DNA of 64,000 nt from Mesorhizobium sp. L-2-11 (GCF_016756595.1 NZ_AP023257.1:2372001-2436000); one strand, 5' to 3'; positions 25,541-34,268 are shown, counted from the stretch's first letter. Made by a program: numbers and translations. Notes: generated by a model not told the origin, from the letters alone.

Positions 25541-25886
25541 GACGTCTCACACATACCAGAAGTCTATCCCGTCAGCGCTCTCGCTGCTAAGTCAGCCGTT
25601 AAGCGAACATCCGCTTGGCCGCGGGTAACAATGCCTAGCAATATTGGAGGCGTTGATCGCCTGCCCGTGATCCGAATGGCGGCAACGGGTCGACTCAAGC
25701 CGTAGCGCGAAGGTCAGGTTTGGAGAAGCGCGGGGAATGGCAGCTCATGGCGCGATCGAGCCGGCTGGGGCATCGGCTCGGATTATAACGCGATGGGGCG
25801 TTCTACGTCTCAATCGGGTGGATAGCTGACCTCTGGGCCGGGAGCTGATTTCATCCGATCTCGCGCATTTATCGCGAGGGGCGGCA
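25541..25886. other. Intergenic region, 346 bp
   Basis: No gene, repeat or clear promoter recognised. It separates the divergent SUMF1-like and methyltransferase genes. Confidence 0.5.
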
Positions 25887-26723
25887 GTGGTATCGAAGTG
25901 CACTCAGGATTCGGACGACATGGTGACTGCGACCAAGCTTGCCAAGCATCTTGGCCGTCAGGCCTTCGGAGAGAACCCCGCCAGCTATCACAGCTCGCGG
26001 CCTGAGTATCCGGAATGGGTGTATGCCACCCTCGCCTCAAGATGCGGCTTAAACCGCAACGCTGCAGTTTTCGAGATCGGAGCAGGCACCGGCACGGCAA
26101 CACGCCGATTGCTCGACCTTGGCGCCGACCCGCTGATGGCCGTAGAGCCGGACCAACGCCTCGCCGACTTCCTGCGCACGAACAATCCGGACAAGGCCTT
26201 GAAGGTGGTCGTCGCCCCGTTCGAGGATGCGTCGCTCGAAGAGGAAGCCTTCGATCTGGGTGTAAGCGCTACCGCTTTTCATTGGCTCGACGAAGACTCG
26301 GCTCTCGTGAAGATCGCCAGCCTGATTCGCCCCGGTGGCTGGTGGGCGGCAGTTTGGAACGTGTTCGGCGATGACAGCCGACCCGATCCGTTTCACGAGG
26401 CGACCAAGGAATTGCTAGAAGCCCCTGCCAGCCCTTCAGCCGGGGAGAGGGGCATTCCCTTCGGATTGGATTCTGGGGCTCGCTTGGCTGCCTTGAAGCG
26501 TACAGGAGCATTCGATGTTGTGGAGAACAGGACGAACCCATGGTCCCTAGTTCTCGATGCAAACCAAACGGTAGCGTTGTACGCAACTTACTCGAACGTG
26601 AGTGCCCGTCTCGACCGCGAGGCCGTCTTGGCTGAAATCGGCCGCATCGCTCGCGAAGTCTTTATGAATCGCGTTGTCCGAAACATGACGACGAGCCTCT
26701 ATATTGCCCGGCGGGCAGGCTGA
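25887..26723 (+). CDS. Class I SAM-dependent methyltransferase
   Basis: A 278-aa methyltransferase of the Methyltransf_11/25 kind. The SAM motif I is VFEIGAGTGTATRRLL, motif II contains LMAVEPDQRLADFL, and the later strand VSATAFHWLDEDSALVKIASLIRPGGWWAAVWN is typical of enzymes beginning GRQAFGENPASYHSSRPEYP. The GTG at 25887 has GAGGGG 5-6 nt upstream; an ATG at 25920 (MVTATKLA) is an alternative start and would still give a full domain. Its substrate is unknown. It lies within the block that splits the quinoprotein-relay genes. Confidence 0.85.
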   Translation: MVSKCTQDSDDMVTATKLAKHLGRQAFGENPASYHSSRPEYPEWVYATLASRCGLNRNAAVFEIGAGTGTATRRLLDLGADPLMAVEPDQRLADFLRTNNPDKALKVVVAPFEDASLEEEAFDLGVSATAFHWLDEDSALVKIASLIRPGGWWAAVWNVFGDDSRPDPFHEATKELLEAPASPSAGERGIPFGLDSGARLAALKRTGAFDVVENRTNPWSLVLDANQTVALYATYSNVSARLDREAVLAEIGRIAREVFMNRVVRNMTTSLYIARRAG

Positions 26724-26807
26724 AGGAAGCTACTCCGCGTTCCACCGGAATGTCTGCATGGGGTCGATAGCGTCGGTCGGCGGATGTCTGTTTAGGAAAG
26801 CGGTCAA

Positions 26808-27178
26808 TCAGACTGTCCGACGTACCACTGCTGCAGCCTCATTTTCCGCCGGTGCTTCATCTTCACCATCGGTGAAAACCGCCACCGTGATAGAAGGGGC
26901 GACATCGGGGAAATGATAGACGGCGTTGACGCAGCCCGGGCCGCCGCCCGAGTGGCCCATCGCCCGGCCGGAACCACCCATCCGGCCCGACATCAGCCCA
27001 AGACCATAGCCGAGCGTCTGCTTAGGGTCGACTCGAGCCGTTGCGTGAAGGGCAGCTTTTGAGAAGCGCCATGAATGTCGCGAAATGGCGCTCGTTGCTC
27101 GTTCCGGTCGACGAGACGTATGGCAGGAAACCACCAAAGCGGTATTTCGTCTCGGGTACCAAGCGTCAGATTTTCACC
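26808..27178 (-). pseudogene. Remnant of a serine hydrolase / class C beta-lactamase-like gene
   Basis: The C-terminal part reads TLGYGLGLMSGRMGGSGRAMGHSGGGPGCVN.. followed by SITVAVFTDGEDEAPAENEA, typical of the last strands of beta-lactamase-like hydrolases. Upstream, the matching sequence VPETKYRFGGFLPYVSSTGTSNERHFATFMALLK continues in a different frame. The switch occurs at an AAAA run near 27057-27060. A stop (TGA) lies directly before this piece, and the catalytic SxxK half is absent. Thus only a broken 3' fragment remains, overlapping repeat copy B. Confidence 0.7.
27137..27178 (-). repeat. 42-bp dispersed repeat, copy B
   Basis: Inverted partner of 24257-24298 (37 of 42 identical). 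Lies 22 bp beyond the stop of the quinoprotein-relay hydrolase. Confidence 0.8.
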
Positions 27179-27200
27179 ACTACCGCCTTGTCGCTGTGAT

Positions 27201-28172
27201 CTACTCCCATTCGAGTTCGGCAAAGGCGGCCGTTGCATTGCGCTCGTTGTAGTCGTCGAACAGATGCCAATTGTCCCGTTCGCTTGCGCCGGCAGTCTTG
27301 ACGGCGTCGCGCAGCGGTACCCCGTCGGCAATCGCCTTGCGAATATCGCGCGCCAGAATTTCGAAATAGCGCCGCTCCGCCATCAGCGCCGCCGGCCAGT
27401 CGGCCGGCACCGGGCCATGACCCGGCACGGCGCGCACTGCGCCGATCGCGGCGAGCGCATCCATCTGGCGAAGCCAGCCGAGCAGCGATCCGTCGAGCGT
27501 CGGCAAGGAACCGATGAAAACCAGATCGCCGGCAAACAGCGTGCGGGTCGCGCTGTCGAAGACGGTCAGGTCGTTGTCGGTGTGAGCCGCCTTCCAAGCC
27601 TGCAGTTCGAGCACGCGGCCGCCAAGGTCGAGCTGCAGGCGATCGTCGACCAGCATCGTCGGCGGTATGATCTCGATCCCCTCGATCAGCGCGTCGCCGA
27701 TCTGTTGGCGAAAGTTTTGCAGGTAGTACGCGCCGCGCGCCTCGAGAGCGCGCGGCAGATTTCGGTGGCCGACGATGGTGGCGCCGATTTGCCGGAACGC
27801 CGCGTTGCCGAAGACATGGTCGGGGTGCATGTGGGTGTTGATCAGGTAGCGAACCGGCCTGGCGCTTATCTCGCTGATCGCGGCGATGAGGGCGTTCGCC
27901 TCGATCAGGCTGCCGCCGCTGTCGATGACGGCGACGGCGTCGGTGCCGACGACGACGCCGAGGTTGGAGATCGCGCCATGGTTGGCAGCGCTCATCAATT
28001 CATCGACGCCCTGGAACGCGAAGACGCCGTCGGCGACTTTCCCGAGCTTGAATTCAAGGCCGTTGGTTGCGGCGAGAGCGGCCCGCCCGAGGCAACAAGG
28101 CAGCATCGCGGCGCTGACCGCGGTGCAGGCGAAGCCGTTCACAAGCTTGCGTCGTATCCTGTCGATCGGCAT
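27201..28172 (-). CDS. Quinoprotein relay system zinc metallohydrolase (SoxH-like)
   Basis: Periplasmic metallo-beta-lactamase-fold protein, 323 aa. It has a signal-like N-terminus (RRKLVNGFACTAVSAAMLPCCLGRAALAA). Zinc ligands are seen in INTHMHPDHVFGN (H114, H116, D118, H119), AAHTDNDLTVFD, and AVPGHGPVPADWP. It belongs to the SoxH-related group found with quinoprotein dehydrogenases and SoxYZ-like carriers. The matching carrier lies at 23291-24154. The 31-nt gap from the ABC ATPase suggests one operon with the transporter genes. Confidence 0.88.
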   Translation of the reverse strand: MPIDRIRRKLVNGFACTAVSAAMLPCCLGRAALAATNGLEFKLGKVADGVFAFQGVDELMSAANHGAISNLGVVVGTDAVAVIDSGGSLIEANALIAAISEISARPVRYLINTHMHPDHVFGNAAFRQIGATIVGHRNLPRALEARGAYYLQNFRQQIGDALIEGIEIIPPTMLVDDRLQLDLGGRVLELQAWKAAHTDNDLTVFDSATRTLFAGDLVFIGSLPTLDGSLLGWLRQMDALAAIGAVRAVPGHGPVPADWPAALMAERRYFEILARDIRKAIADGVPLRDAVKTAGASERDNWHLFDDYNERNATAAFAELEWE

Positions 28173-28203
28173 GGCTCCCTCCCGGTTCCGAACTGCAGGG
28201 CGA

Positions 28204-28944
28204 TCAGGCCACGCCCGGAAATTTTTGCTGGAACGACCGCAAAAGGTCGCTCATCACCTGTGGATTGCGATAGTGCCGCGGCAGCCTCACGTCGAACATG
28301 CCGAGCACATGGGCCGGCCGCTGCGCGAGCACGATGATGCGGTCCGACAGCATCAGCGCCTCGCGCAGATTGTGGGTTACCATCAGGGCGGTCGTGGGCC
28401 GCGCCGACCACACGGTCAAAAGCAGGTGCCGAAGCCGCTCGGCGGTCCGTTCGTCGAGGGAGGCAAAAGGTTCGTCCAGGAACAGCACCGCCGGTTCGGT
28501 GGCGAAGGCCCTGGCAAGCGCTGCCCTGCGCGCAAGGCCGAGCGAAAGCTCCGCCGGATAGAGCGAGCGCATTCCGGCGAGGCCGAGCGTGTCGAACAGC
28601 CCGTCGAGATTCTTCGTCCTCAGGCTTTTCGGCAGCGCCAGCCTGACATTCTGCTCCACCGTCCGCCACGGCAGCAAGACCGGCTCCTGGAACACGGCGG
28701 CGATCCGGCCGGAGCCGCCCTCAGGCAGCTGGAACGAGCCGGAAAAGTCCTTGTCCAACCCAAGCAGGATGCGCAGCGTCGTGGTCTTGCCGCAGCCGGA
28801 CGGCCCCAGCAGGCAGGCGAATTCGCCTTGCCGGACCTCAAAGGAAAGGTCCTGGAGCGCCGTGATCGAGACGCCTTGCGCGGACCTGAAGGTTTTTTCG
28901 GCGATGTCGACCCTAAGCGGGACGACGGCGCCAACGGGTTGCAT
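28204..28944 (-). CDS. ABC transporter ATP-binding protein (nitrate/taurine type)
   Basis: ATPase subunit of 246 aa. Walker A is GPSGCGKTT, the Q-loop is AAVFQEP, a degenerate signature ELSLGLARRAALARA replaces LSGGQ, Walker B is VLFLDEPFASLD, and the switch His is in VTHNLREAL. It is coupled to the upstream permease, whose end overlaps its start by 32 nt. The ATG at 28944 is taken as the start; an earlier in-frame start at 28983 lies deeper inside the permease gene. Located in the xox locus; substrate unknown. Confidence 0.86.
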   Translation of the reverse strand: MQPVGAVVPLRVDIAEKTFRSAQGVSITALQDLSFEVRQGEFACLLGPSGCGKTTTLRILLGLDKDFSGSFQLPEGGSGRIAAVFQEPVLLPWRTVEQNVRLALPKSLRTKNLDGLFDTLGLAGMRSLYPAELSLGLARRAALARAFATEPAVLFLDEPFASLDERTAERLRHLLLTVWSARPTTALMVTHNLREALMLSDRIIVLAQRPAHVLGMFDVRLPRHYRNPQVMSDLLRSFQQKFPGVA

Positions 28945-29740
28945 GTCGTTCAACGGGCTGCACCAGAAGGAGTTCGATGACAAGCATCACCGCCACGAAA
29001 GTCAGGGTGTAGGCAAGAATGGCGGCGACGTCGAAGAGTTGGAAATAAAGATAGATCTGGAAGCCGACGCCGTTGGAGCGGCCGAGCAGTTCGACCACCA
29101 GGACGATCTTCCAGATCAGAGCGATGCCTGATCGTGAGGCGGCGGCAAGATAGGGCTGCAGTTGCGGCAGCAGGACATGGCGAATGCGGTCGAGATGACC
29201 AAAGCGGTAGACGGCGGCCATTTCGGCGTAACTCGGATCAATCGCCCTGGCGCCCTCGCGCATCGTCACCACGACATTCGGGATCTTGTTGACGGCGACC
29301 GCGCCAATCGCCGCCGCTTCGTTGAGGCCGAACCAGATGTAGGCGAGCACGATGACGACCAGCGCGGGAATGTTGAGGAACAGAACCACCCAGGGAGCGA
29401 AGAACCGGTCTGCGCTGCGGTGGCTGCCGAGGATGACGCCGATGACCGAGCCAACGACCATCGCGACGACATAGGCCGCGGTAACCCGGCCGAGCGTCGC
29501 GCCGAGATGGGAGAAAAGATCGCCGTTCGCCGCCTCTGCAAGCAGCACCTGCCAGACCTGTCCCGGCCCTGGAAAGGCACGGCTCGGCCAGGCATGTGCC
29601 GCAACACCCCACAGCAGGCAAAGCCCGAGCAGAGAGGCCGCCACCGTCAACACCGGTGTCAGCGCCGCTGCCAGGCCGGACTGGCTGGACATGCCGACCG
29701 CAGCCCCAGGCCGGCGATCGCCGGTACCAGGTGCGCTCAT
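28913..29740 (-). CDS. ABC transporter permease (nitrate/taurine type)
   Basis: Inner-membrane permease of 275 aa, BPD_transp_1 fold. About six hydrophobic segments are seen, for example LTPVLTVAASLLGLCLLWGVA, VTAAYVVAMVVGSVIGVILG, FLNIPALVVIVLAYIWFGL and LAYTLTFVAVMLVIELLLV. The EAA-like loop reads EMAAVYRFGHLDRIRHVLLPQLQPYLAAASRSG. Four-base overlap with the binding-protein gene upstream (29737-29740) and overlap with the ATPase downstream. Confidence 0.88.
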   Translation of the reverse strand: MSAPGTGDRRPGAAVGMSSQSGLAAALTPVLTVAASLLGLCLLWGVAAHAWPSRAFPGPGQVWQVLLAEAANGDLFSHLGATLGRVTAAYVVAMVVGSVIGVILGSHRSADRFFAPWVVLFLNIPALVVIVLAYIWFGLNEAAAIGAVAVNKIPNVVVTMREGARAIDPSYAEMAAVYRFGHLDRIRHVLLPQLQPYLAAASRSGIALIWKIVLVVELLGRSNGVGFQIYLYFQLFDVAAILAYTLTFVAVMLVIELLLVQPVERHATRWRRRPA

Positions 29741-30732
29741 TGCGGGGGTACCTGCCAGAACGTGCCGGGCGCCATCTCGGGCGCGCCGCCGACCAGCTTT
29801 TCGCCGCCGATCTCGGCCAGCACGCGATAGAGTTTTCCCGCGTCGGCCGCATCCTCGGCGACGGGGCGTCTGGGAATGCCTTCGCGATAGCGGTCACGCA
29901 GTTTTGCCAGTTCCTCGCCTTGAGCGCGGACGACAGGCGCGAGGCGCAGCCACTCATCGTCGGATCTGGCCAGCAAGTCCTTTGACTGCGCCGAAGCCTT
30001 GATGAAGCCCCTGATAGCGTCCGGATGTTCGTTCGCCCATTTGTCATGAAAGACATAGCCGAGCGCCGATACGGCGCCCGAGGCCCCGAGCGCTTGCGCC
30101 GCAGCATCGGCGCCGATCAGCCGACGAAAGCCGTTGGCCTCGAGCCGGGCGCAAAAATGCCAGAAATTGAGCACCGCATCGAGCTCGCCCTGCATCGCCT
30201 TTTCCGAAATCAGCGGCGGCGCGCCGAAGACGACGTCGCTGGTTGCCGCCAGGTCGAGGCCGTGATCGCGTCTGGCCAGCGCCTGGATCAGCAGCCAGCT
30301 TTTATCGAGAGGTCCGCCGGCGACGCCGAGCTTTTTTCCCCTGAGATCGGTAATCGACCGGATCGGCGCCGCCTCCTTCACCATGATCGCGCCGACGGCG
30401 GTCGAATAGGGGACCAATGTGAGGTCGACGCCTTCGGAGCGCTGGCGCGAAACCCACTGCCAGTCGGAGACGATCATGTCGATCGCGCCGGCCAGCAAGG
30501 CGACGTTGGTTGCATCCTCGCCGGCGAAATCGAGAACCTCCAGATCGATGTCGTTGGCGGTGGCGAATCCGTGGTGCTTCAGCGTGTCGAGCGCCCAGCT
30601 CACGGTGCCGAATTTCAGCACACCGATGCGAACCACGGCCGTGGCGGGGGCCGCGGCGAAGGACGTTTTTGGGACAAGCGCTGCTGCCGTTGCAAGGGCT
30701 GCCAGACCGAGCGTTCCTCGACGCGAAATCAT
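29737..30732 (-). CDS. ABC transporter substrate-binding protein in the xox locus
   Basis: Periplasmic binding protein (331 aa) of the SsuA/NMT1-like kind. Signal peptide MISRRGTLGLAALATAAALVPKTSFAAA. Then VRIGVLKFGTVSWALDTLKHHGF, LLAGAIDMIVSDWQWVSRQR, DLRGKKLGVAGGPLDKSWLL and a tail MAPGTFWQVPPQ. GGGAGGAGACATC precedes the ATG at 30732; a longer frame to 30990 overlaps the small gene upstream. Genes of this kind accompany xoxF/quinoprotein loci in several methylotrophs; the ligand (organic cation, metal complex or cofactor) is not known. Confidence 0.85.
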   Translation of the reverse strand: MISRRGTLGLAALATAAALVPKTSFAAAPATAVVRIGVLKFGTVSWALDTLKHHGFATANDIDLEVLDFAGEDATNVALLAGAIDMIVSDWQWVSRQRSEGVDLTLVPYSTAVGAIMVKEAAPIRSITDLRGKKLGVAGGPLDKSWLLIQALARRDHGLDLAATSDVVFGAPPLISEKAMQGELDAVLNFWHFCARLEANGFRRLIGADAAAQALGASGAVSALGYVFHDKWANEHPDAIRGFIKASAQSKDLLARSDDEWLRLAPVVRAQGEELAKLRDRYREGIPRRPVAEDAADAGKLYRVLAEIGGEKLVGGAPEMAPGTFWQVPPQ

Positions 30733-30773
30733 GATGATGTCTCCTCCCGGGCCGTAACAGGCCGGGGCGCCGG

Positions 30774-30983
30774 TCAGATCGCGCGGTCTTTGTTCGGGAA
30801 AGCGCATTTCCAGCGCTTGACCCTTAGCTTCGGGTGTTCCTGCGACCATTTCGCGATTTCGCTGGGCGCCAAGACCATACATTGGACGAGAGAGCCACGG
30901 CTCTCGAAATAGAGATGTTCGTCTCGGCAATTGCTCGGATCGGCAATCAGGCAAACCGTCAAGATGAGGTCGACCATATCCAT
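30774..30983 (-). CDS. Small cysteine-containing conserved protein (copy 1)
   Basis: A 69-aa protein: starts MDMVDLILTVCLIADPSNCRDE and ends in HPKLRVKRWKCAF plus a short tail. Features are C11-x7-C19, a central Cys (VQC), and the W..EHP..RVKRW motif. AGGTGCTGA precedes the ATG. It is 41 nt upstream of the binding-protein gene in the same direction, so it heads that ABC operon. A related protein is encoded at 55637-55837, beside the second PQQ-associated ABC cluster. Function unknown. Confidence 0.75.
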   Translation of the reverse strand: MDMVDLILTVCLIADPSNCRDEHLYFESRGSLVQCMVLAPSEIAKWSQEHPKLRVKRWKCAFPNKDRAI

Positions 30984-31229
30984 TCAGCACCTCTTGCGCG
31001 CTTGAAGACGCCCGCTTCGGCGAGATCCGGCCCGGTCTGCGAGCCTGGACAGAATCGCCAGCTGCCGGTGTCCCGAGGTGCCCATGGAAAACCGGAATGG
31101 TTTGAGGCTACGCGTTCGCCCGATGGCCGTCAACAACGGCGAATGGATGGTGGAGCCGATGCCGAACTCCGCCGGTTGCTTGCCCAGTCTTCCAGCGTTG
31201 GTGGTTGGCGAAAGCCGAAGCGGCATCCA

Positions 31230-31275
31230 ATCTCCCCCCTTGCGGGGGAGATGTCCGGCAGGACAGAGGGGGGTG
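31230..31275 (+). repeat. Palindromic intergenic repeat, copy 1
   Basis: 46 bp forming two stems: ATCTCCCCC/GGGGGAGAT around CTTGC, then TGTCC/GGACA around GGCA, followed by GAGGGGGGTG. Its inverted partner is at 32804-32849 with 44 of 46 identical. Resembles the dispersed palindromic units common between genes in rhizobia. Confidence 0.8.
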
Positions 31276-31305
31276 GGAAGGATCGCCAACTCTCGATTTA
31301 ATCCA

Positions 31306-32736
31306 AGTTGTGTGCGTCAAGTTCTGCAAAAATGGCGTGGCATTCAGCGGTGACGTTGGCGTGTCCGCCGCGCAGCCCCCGTGTTTAGCGGAGCGGCGGA
31401 CATGGCGGCCGCGTCAGGCGGCCAGTGCCCTCAGGTTCTCCTTCTTGTGCTCGCGCAGATGATCCATGTTGAGGTAGCGGGTCGCCTCGAGCCAGTTCTC
31501 GTGGATCTCCACCGCCAATGCCCGAACCAGCCGCAAACAGCTCTGCGGGTTGGGGAAGATGCGAACGACCAGGGTGCGCCGCTTGATCTCCTGGTTCAGC
31601 CGCTCCAGCATGTTCGTCGACTTCATGTGCTTGTGATGCGGCAGCGGCAGCCGATAGAAGCTCAGCGTCTCCTCGATGTTGTTCTCCACCCAATCCACCA
31701 GCTTCGGGTATTTGGCCTGCCATTTGGCGATCCACTGCGCCAGGTCGCGCTTGACCTCGGCGAGGTCGCGCCGGTCATAGAACCATCTGAGCTCCATCAG
31801 GCAGTCGTCATCGACCTTGCGCGGCACATAATCGAGCGCGTTTCTGAGGAAGTGCACGTAACAGCGCTGCCAGACTGCCTCGGGCAGGACTTCGCGGATC
31901 GCTGCCCTGAGCCCCGGATGGTCGTCGGAGACGACAAACTCGACGCCGGCGAGCCCGCGCTGCTTGAGCCCTGCCACGAACGCGCGCCAGCTCGAATGGC
32001 TTTCACGGTTGGCCAGCTCGACACCGAGCACCTGGCGCCGGCCTTCCCAGTCGACGCCGATCGCCACCAAGACGGCCTGGCTGGCGATCACGCCGGCCTC
32101 GCGCGCCCGCTCGTAGCGCGCGTCCAGAATGAGGTACGGGTAAGGTTCGGCAAGCCGCTGCTCAAAGAACGCCTTCAGCGCCTCATCCAGCCGCGCCGTC
32201 GCCTGGCTTACCGTCGAGGCCGAGAAGGAATGGCCGCACAGATCCTCGGTGATCGCCTTCACCTTGCGCGTCGACACGCCTTGCACGTACATCTCGACCA
32301 GCGCCGATACCAGTGCCTTCTCCGAGCGCTGGTAACGCTCAAACAACTCCGTCGAGAACCGGCCGGCCCGATCTTGCGGAACCCGAAGTTCCAGCACGCC
32401 AACCCGCGTCACAAGCTTGCGTTCGTAATAGCCGGACCGGTAACCAACCCGCTCCGTCGTCCGCTCGCCTTTCTCGGCCCCGATCGCCTCCGTCATCTCG
32501 GCTTCCAAAGCCTCCTGCACCACAGTCTGCAAAACTCTGCGGAAGCCGTCCTCATCCGACAACAGCAACGCTTTCAACTCGCCTCTGCTCAGTCTAACCT
32601 CTCGCTTGGTCATGGCACTTACCCTTCCACGGGAATCGGTGATCGCAACGTCACCAGCGTGCCATGGCCGCCCCTCGCCTCAGAGTAAGGGCTGTTCTCT
32701 CTCCAGAGCTTTTTGCAGAACCTTCAGAACACTATC
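31306..32736 (-). mobile_element. IS256-family insertion sequence, 1431 bp
   Basis: It carries one transposase gene. The ends share an imperfect inverted repeat (19 of 27, including a 12-base identical stretch GTTCTGCAAAAA). An 8-bp direct duplication TTAATCCA flanks it at 31298-31305 and 32737-32744. These marks fit a recent, complete insertion. Confidence 0.88.
31414..32613 (-). CDS. IS256-family transposase
   Basis: DDE transposase of 399 aa (normal for the family), intact. The start MTKREVRLSRGELKALL and the block VVQEALEAEMTEAIGAEKGERTTERVGYRSGYY are typical. The DDE residues are expected in LILDARYERARE (D), VVSDDHPGLRAAI (D) and NMLERLNQEIKRRT (E). The mutator-type signature region G..W..RRQVLGVELANRESHSSW is present. 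No frameshift, so the element could still be active. Confidence 0.94.
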   Translation of the reverse strand: MTKREVRLSRGELKALLLSDEDGFRRVLQTVVQEALEAEMTEAIGAEKGERTTERVGYRSGYYERKLVTRVGVLELRVPQDRAGRFSTELFERYQRSEKALVSALVEMYVQGVSTRKVKAITEDLCGHSFSASTVSQATARLDEALKAFFEQRLAEPYPYLILDARYERAREAGVIASQAVLVAIGVDWEGRRQVLGVELANRESHSSWRAFVAGLKQRGLAGVEFVVSDDHPGLRAAIREVLPEAVWQRCYVHFLRNALDYVPRKVDDDCLMELRWFYDRRDLAEVKRDLAQWIAKWQAKYPKLVDWVENNIEETLSFYRLPLPHHKHMKSTNMLERLNQEIKRRTLVVRIFPNPQSCLRLVRALAVEIHENWLEATRYLNMDHLREHKKENLRALAA

Positions 32737-32803
32737 TTAATCCATTCCCTACCGAAAACAGCCGGATGGCGTGGCTGTAATTGACTGACAGGCCGCGGGA
32801 CAG

Positions 32804-32849
32804 CACCCCCCTCTGCCCTGCCGGGCATCTCCCCCGCAAGGGGGGAGAT
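32804..32849 (-). repeat. Palindromic intergenic repeat, copy 2 (inverted)
   Basis: Reverse complement of the repeat at 31230-31275. The two differences fall at paired positions of the small stem (TCC..GGA changed to CCC..GGG), so pairing is kept. Confidence 0.8.
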
Positions 32850-33070
32850 CGGCAGCGTCGCCGACTGCGCCACAGCAATTGGTCTGAAGCGACTGCCTTG
32901 AATTCGGGGTAACGGTTGACTTCCCCCATCTGCCGGGTAGCTTCCAGGATGCAGGCGCCGCAACTCCACAAGGGGACGCTCTCGCTCTGCATAAAACGAC
33001 GCATGCCGATGATCAGACAAAGGCATGCGCAAATCGTCCAGGGCACCTTGACGATCAATGAGGAAATGCC

Positions 33071-33451
33071 ATGCGTGCAATCGCATTTTTCGCCGTCGTG
33101 TCCGTTGCGACTGCTATCACGAACCAATCTCAGGCACAGGATGCCGCGGCGGGTGAGAAGGTCTTCGCCAAATGCAAGGCCTGCCACGTCGTCGATTCGG
33201 ACAAGAACAAGATCGGTCCGTCATTGAGCGGCGTTATCGGCCGGACGGCCGGCACGCATCCGGGGTTCAAGTTCTCTAAACCCATGACCGAGGCGGGCGC
33301 ATCCGGCGTCAAATGGGACGAAGCCACGCTGACAACCTATCTTCGCGACCCGAAGGCCATGATCAAGGGTACGAAGATGGCGTTTCCCGGTCTCAAGAAG
33401 GACGAGGATCTCGCCAACGTCATCGCCTATCTAAAGCAATACTCCAAATAA
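33071..33451 (+). CDS. Class I c-type cytochrome (c2/c550-like)
   Basis: Periplasmic mono-heme cytochrome, 126 aa. Signal peptide MRAIAFFAVVSVATAITNQSQAQ; heme site CKACH at residues 35-39 (FAKCKACHVVD); GPSLSGVIGRTAGTHPGFKFSKPM; axial Met in GTKMAFPGLKKDEDLANVIAYL. Stands alone between the IS region and the cbb operon. It could carry electrons from XoxG or other dehydrogenases to an oxidase. The ATG at 33071 is preceded by GAGGAAATGCC. Confidence 0.92.
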   Translation: MRAIAFFAVVSVATAITNQSQAQDAAAGEKVFAKCKACHVVDSDKNKIGPSLSGVIGRTAGTHPGFKFSKPMTEAGASGVKWDEATLTTYLRDPKAMIKGTKMAFPGLKKDEDLANVIAYLKQYSK

Positions 33452-33514
33452 CCCGGTTCTTCCCGGAAGGTTCTTCCCCCGGAAGTAACCCGGTTCTTCC
33501 GCAGGAAGTAACTT

Positions 33515-33546
33515 CGCCGGCCGTTCGTTACTGCGTTCGGCCGGCG
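33515..33546. terminator. Bidirectional stem-loop between cytochrome c and cbbZ
   Basis: CGCCGGCC (33515-33522) pairs with GGCCGGCG (33539-33546) around a 16-nt loop. It lies between two convergent genes (stops at 33451 and 33567). No clear U-tract on either strand. A 15-bp direct repeat TAACCCGGTTCTTCC (33449-33463, 33486-33500) precedes it. Confidence 0.5.
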
Positions 33547-33566
33547 CCCGCACTGGTTGGCGCCGG

Positions 33567-34268
33567 TCACGCGGCGTCTTGCAGCCTGCGCATCGCCGAA
33601 GGCAGGTCGAGCAAGCCGTCGCAAACCAGGTCGGCGCCAAGCTCTTCAACCGGAATTTGGGTGTAGCCGCCACGCAGCAGGATAGCCGGCATGGCGGCGG
33701 CGCGGGCGGCGGCCACGTCGGCGCCGCTGTCTCCGACCATCAGCGCGTCACGAGGCTCGACCTGAAGCTGGTCGAGCGCCAGCAGCAGAGCTTCGGGCGC
33801 CGGTTTCAAGGAGGTCACCGCGTCTCCGCCGACGATCGCGCCGAGATGCTCCGTCAGCCCGAAATGCAGCAGGATTTCGCGAGCCGCCAGCTGCGGCTTG
33901 TTGGTCACCACGCCCATGGCTATTCCGCTCAAATGGAAGTACGTGAGAACCTCCCTGACCCCAGGCATCAGCGTCGTCAGGCCGGTCAGATGTCTGCGGT
34001 AGATCGGCGCCATGGCGCGGTTGGCCTCGTCAAGCGCGCTGCCGAGCACCGGCGCGCCGGAAGCGGCGAAGGCGCGCTCGACCAGTTTTCTGACGCCGCC
34101 GCCGATCATCGCCCTGACCTGCTCCAGGCGCAGCGGCGGCAGATCATGGCCGGCCAGCAACTCGTTGACGGCGGCCGTTATGTCAGGCGCCGAATCGACC
34201 AGCGTGCCGTCAAGGTCGAACAGGATCGCTTTCGGCGATCGAAACCGCCTGCCTGCGCCGACGTTCAT
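33567..34268 (-). CDS. cbbZ: Phosphoglycolate phosphatase
   Basis: HAD-family phosphatase that recycles 2-phosphoglycolate formed by RuBisCO oxygenation (233 aa). HAD motif I is ILFDLDGTLVDSAPDI, motif II VVTNKPQ, motif III lysine in SLKPAPEALLLAL, motif IV MVGDSGADVAAARAA. The start at 34268 overlaps the upstream redoxin stop (ATGA). Last gene of the cbb operon, which supports the CbbZ name over a general Gph. Confidence 0.92.
   Translation of the reverse strand: MNVGAGRRFRSPKAILFDLDGTLVDSAPDITAAVNELLAGHDLPPLRLEQVRAMIGGGVRKLVERAFAASGAPVLGSALDEANRAMAPIYRRHLTGLTTLMPGVREVLTYFHLSGIAMGVVTNKPQLAAREILLHFGLTEHLGAIVGGDAVTSLKPAPEALLLALDQLQVEPRDALMVGDSGADVAAARAAAMPAILLRGGYTQIPVEELGADLVCDGLLDLPSAMRRLQDAA

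Noticed and set aside
31381..32688. Plus-strand open frame of 435 codons opposite the IS256 transposase
   Set aside because: The minus-strand frame has all transposase motifs; this one has none.
33449..33500. Short direct repeats TAACCCGGTTCTTCC and GGAAGTAAC considered as a CRISPR-like array
   Set aside because: Only two or three irregular copies with no uniform spacers; no cas genes in the window.
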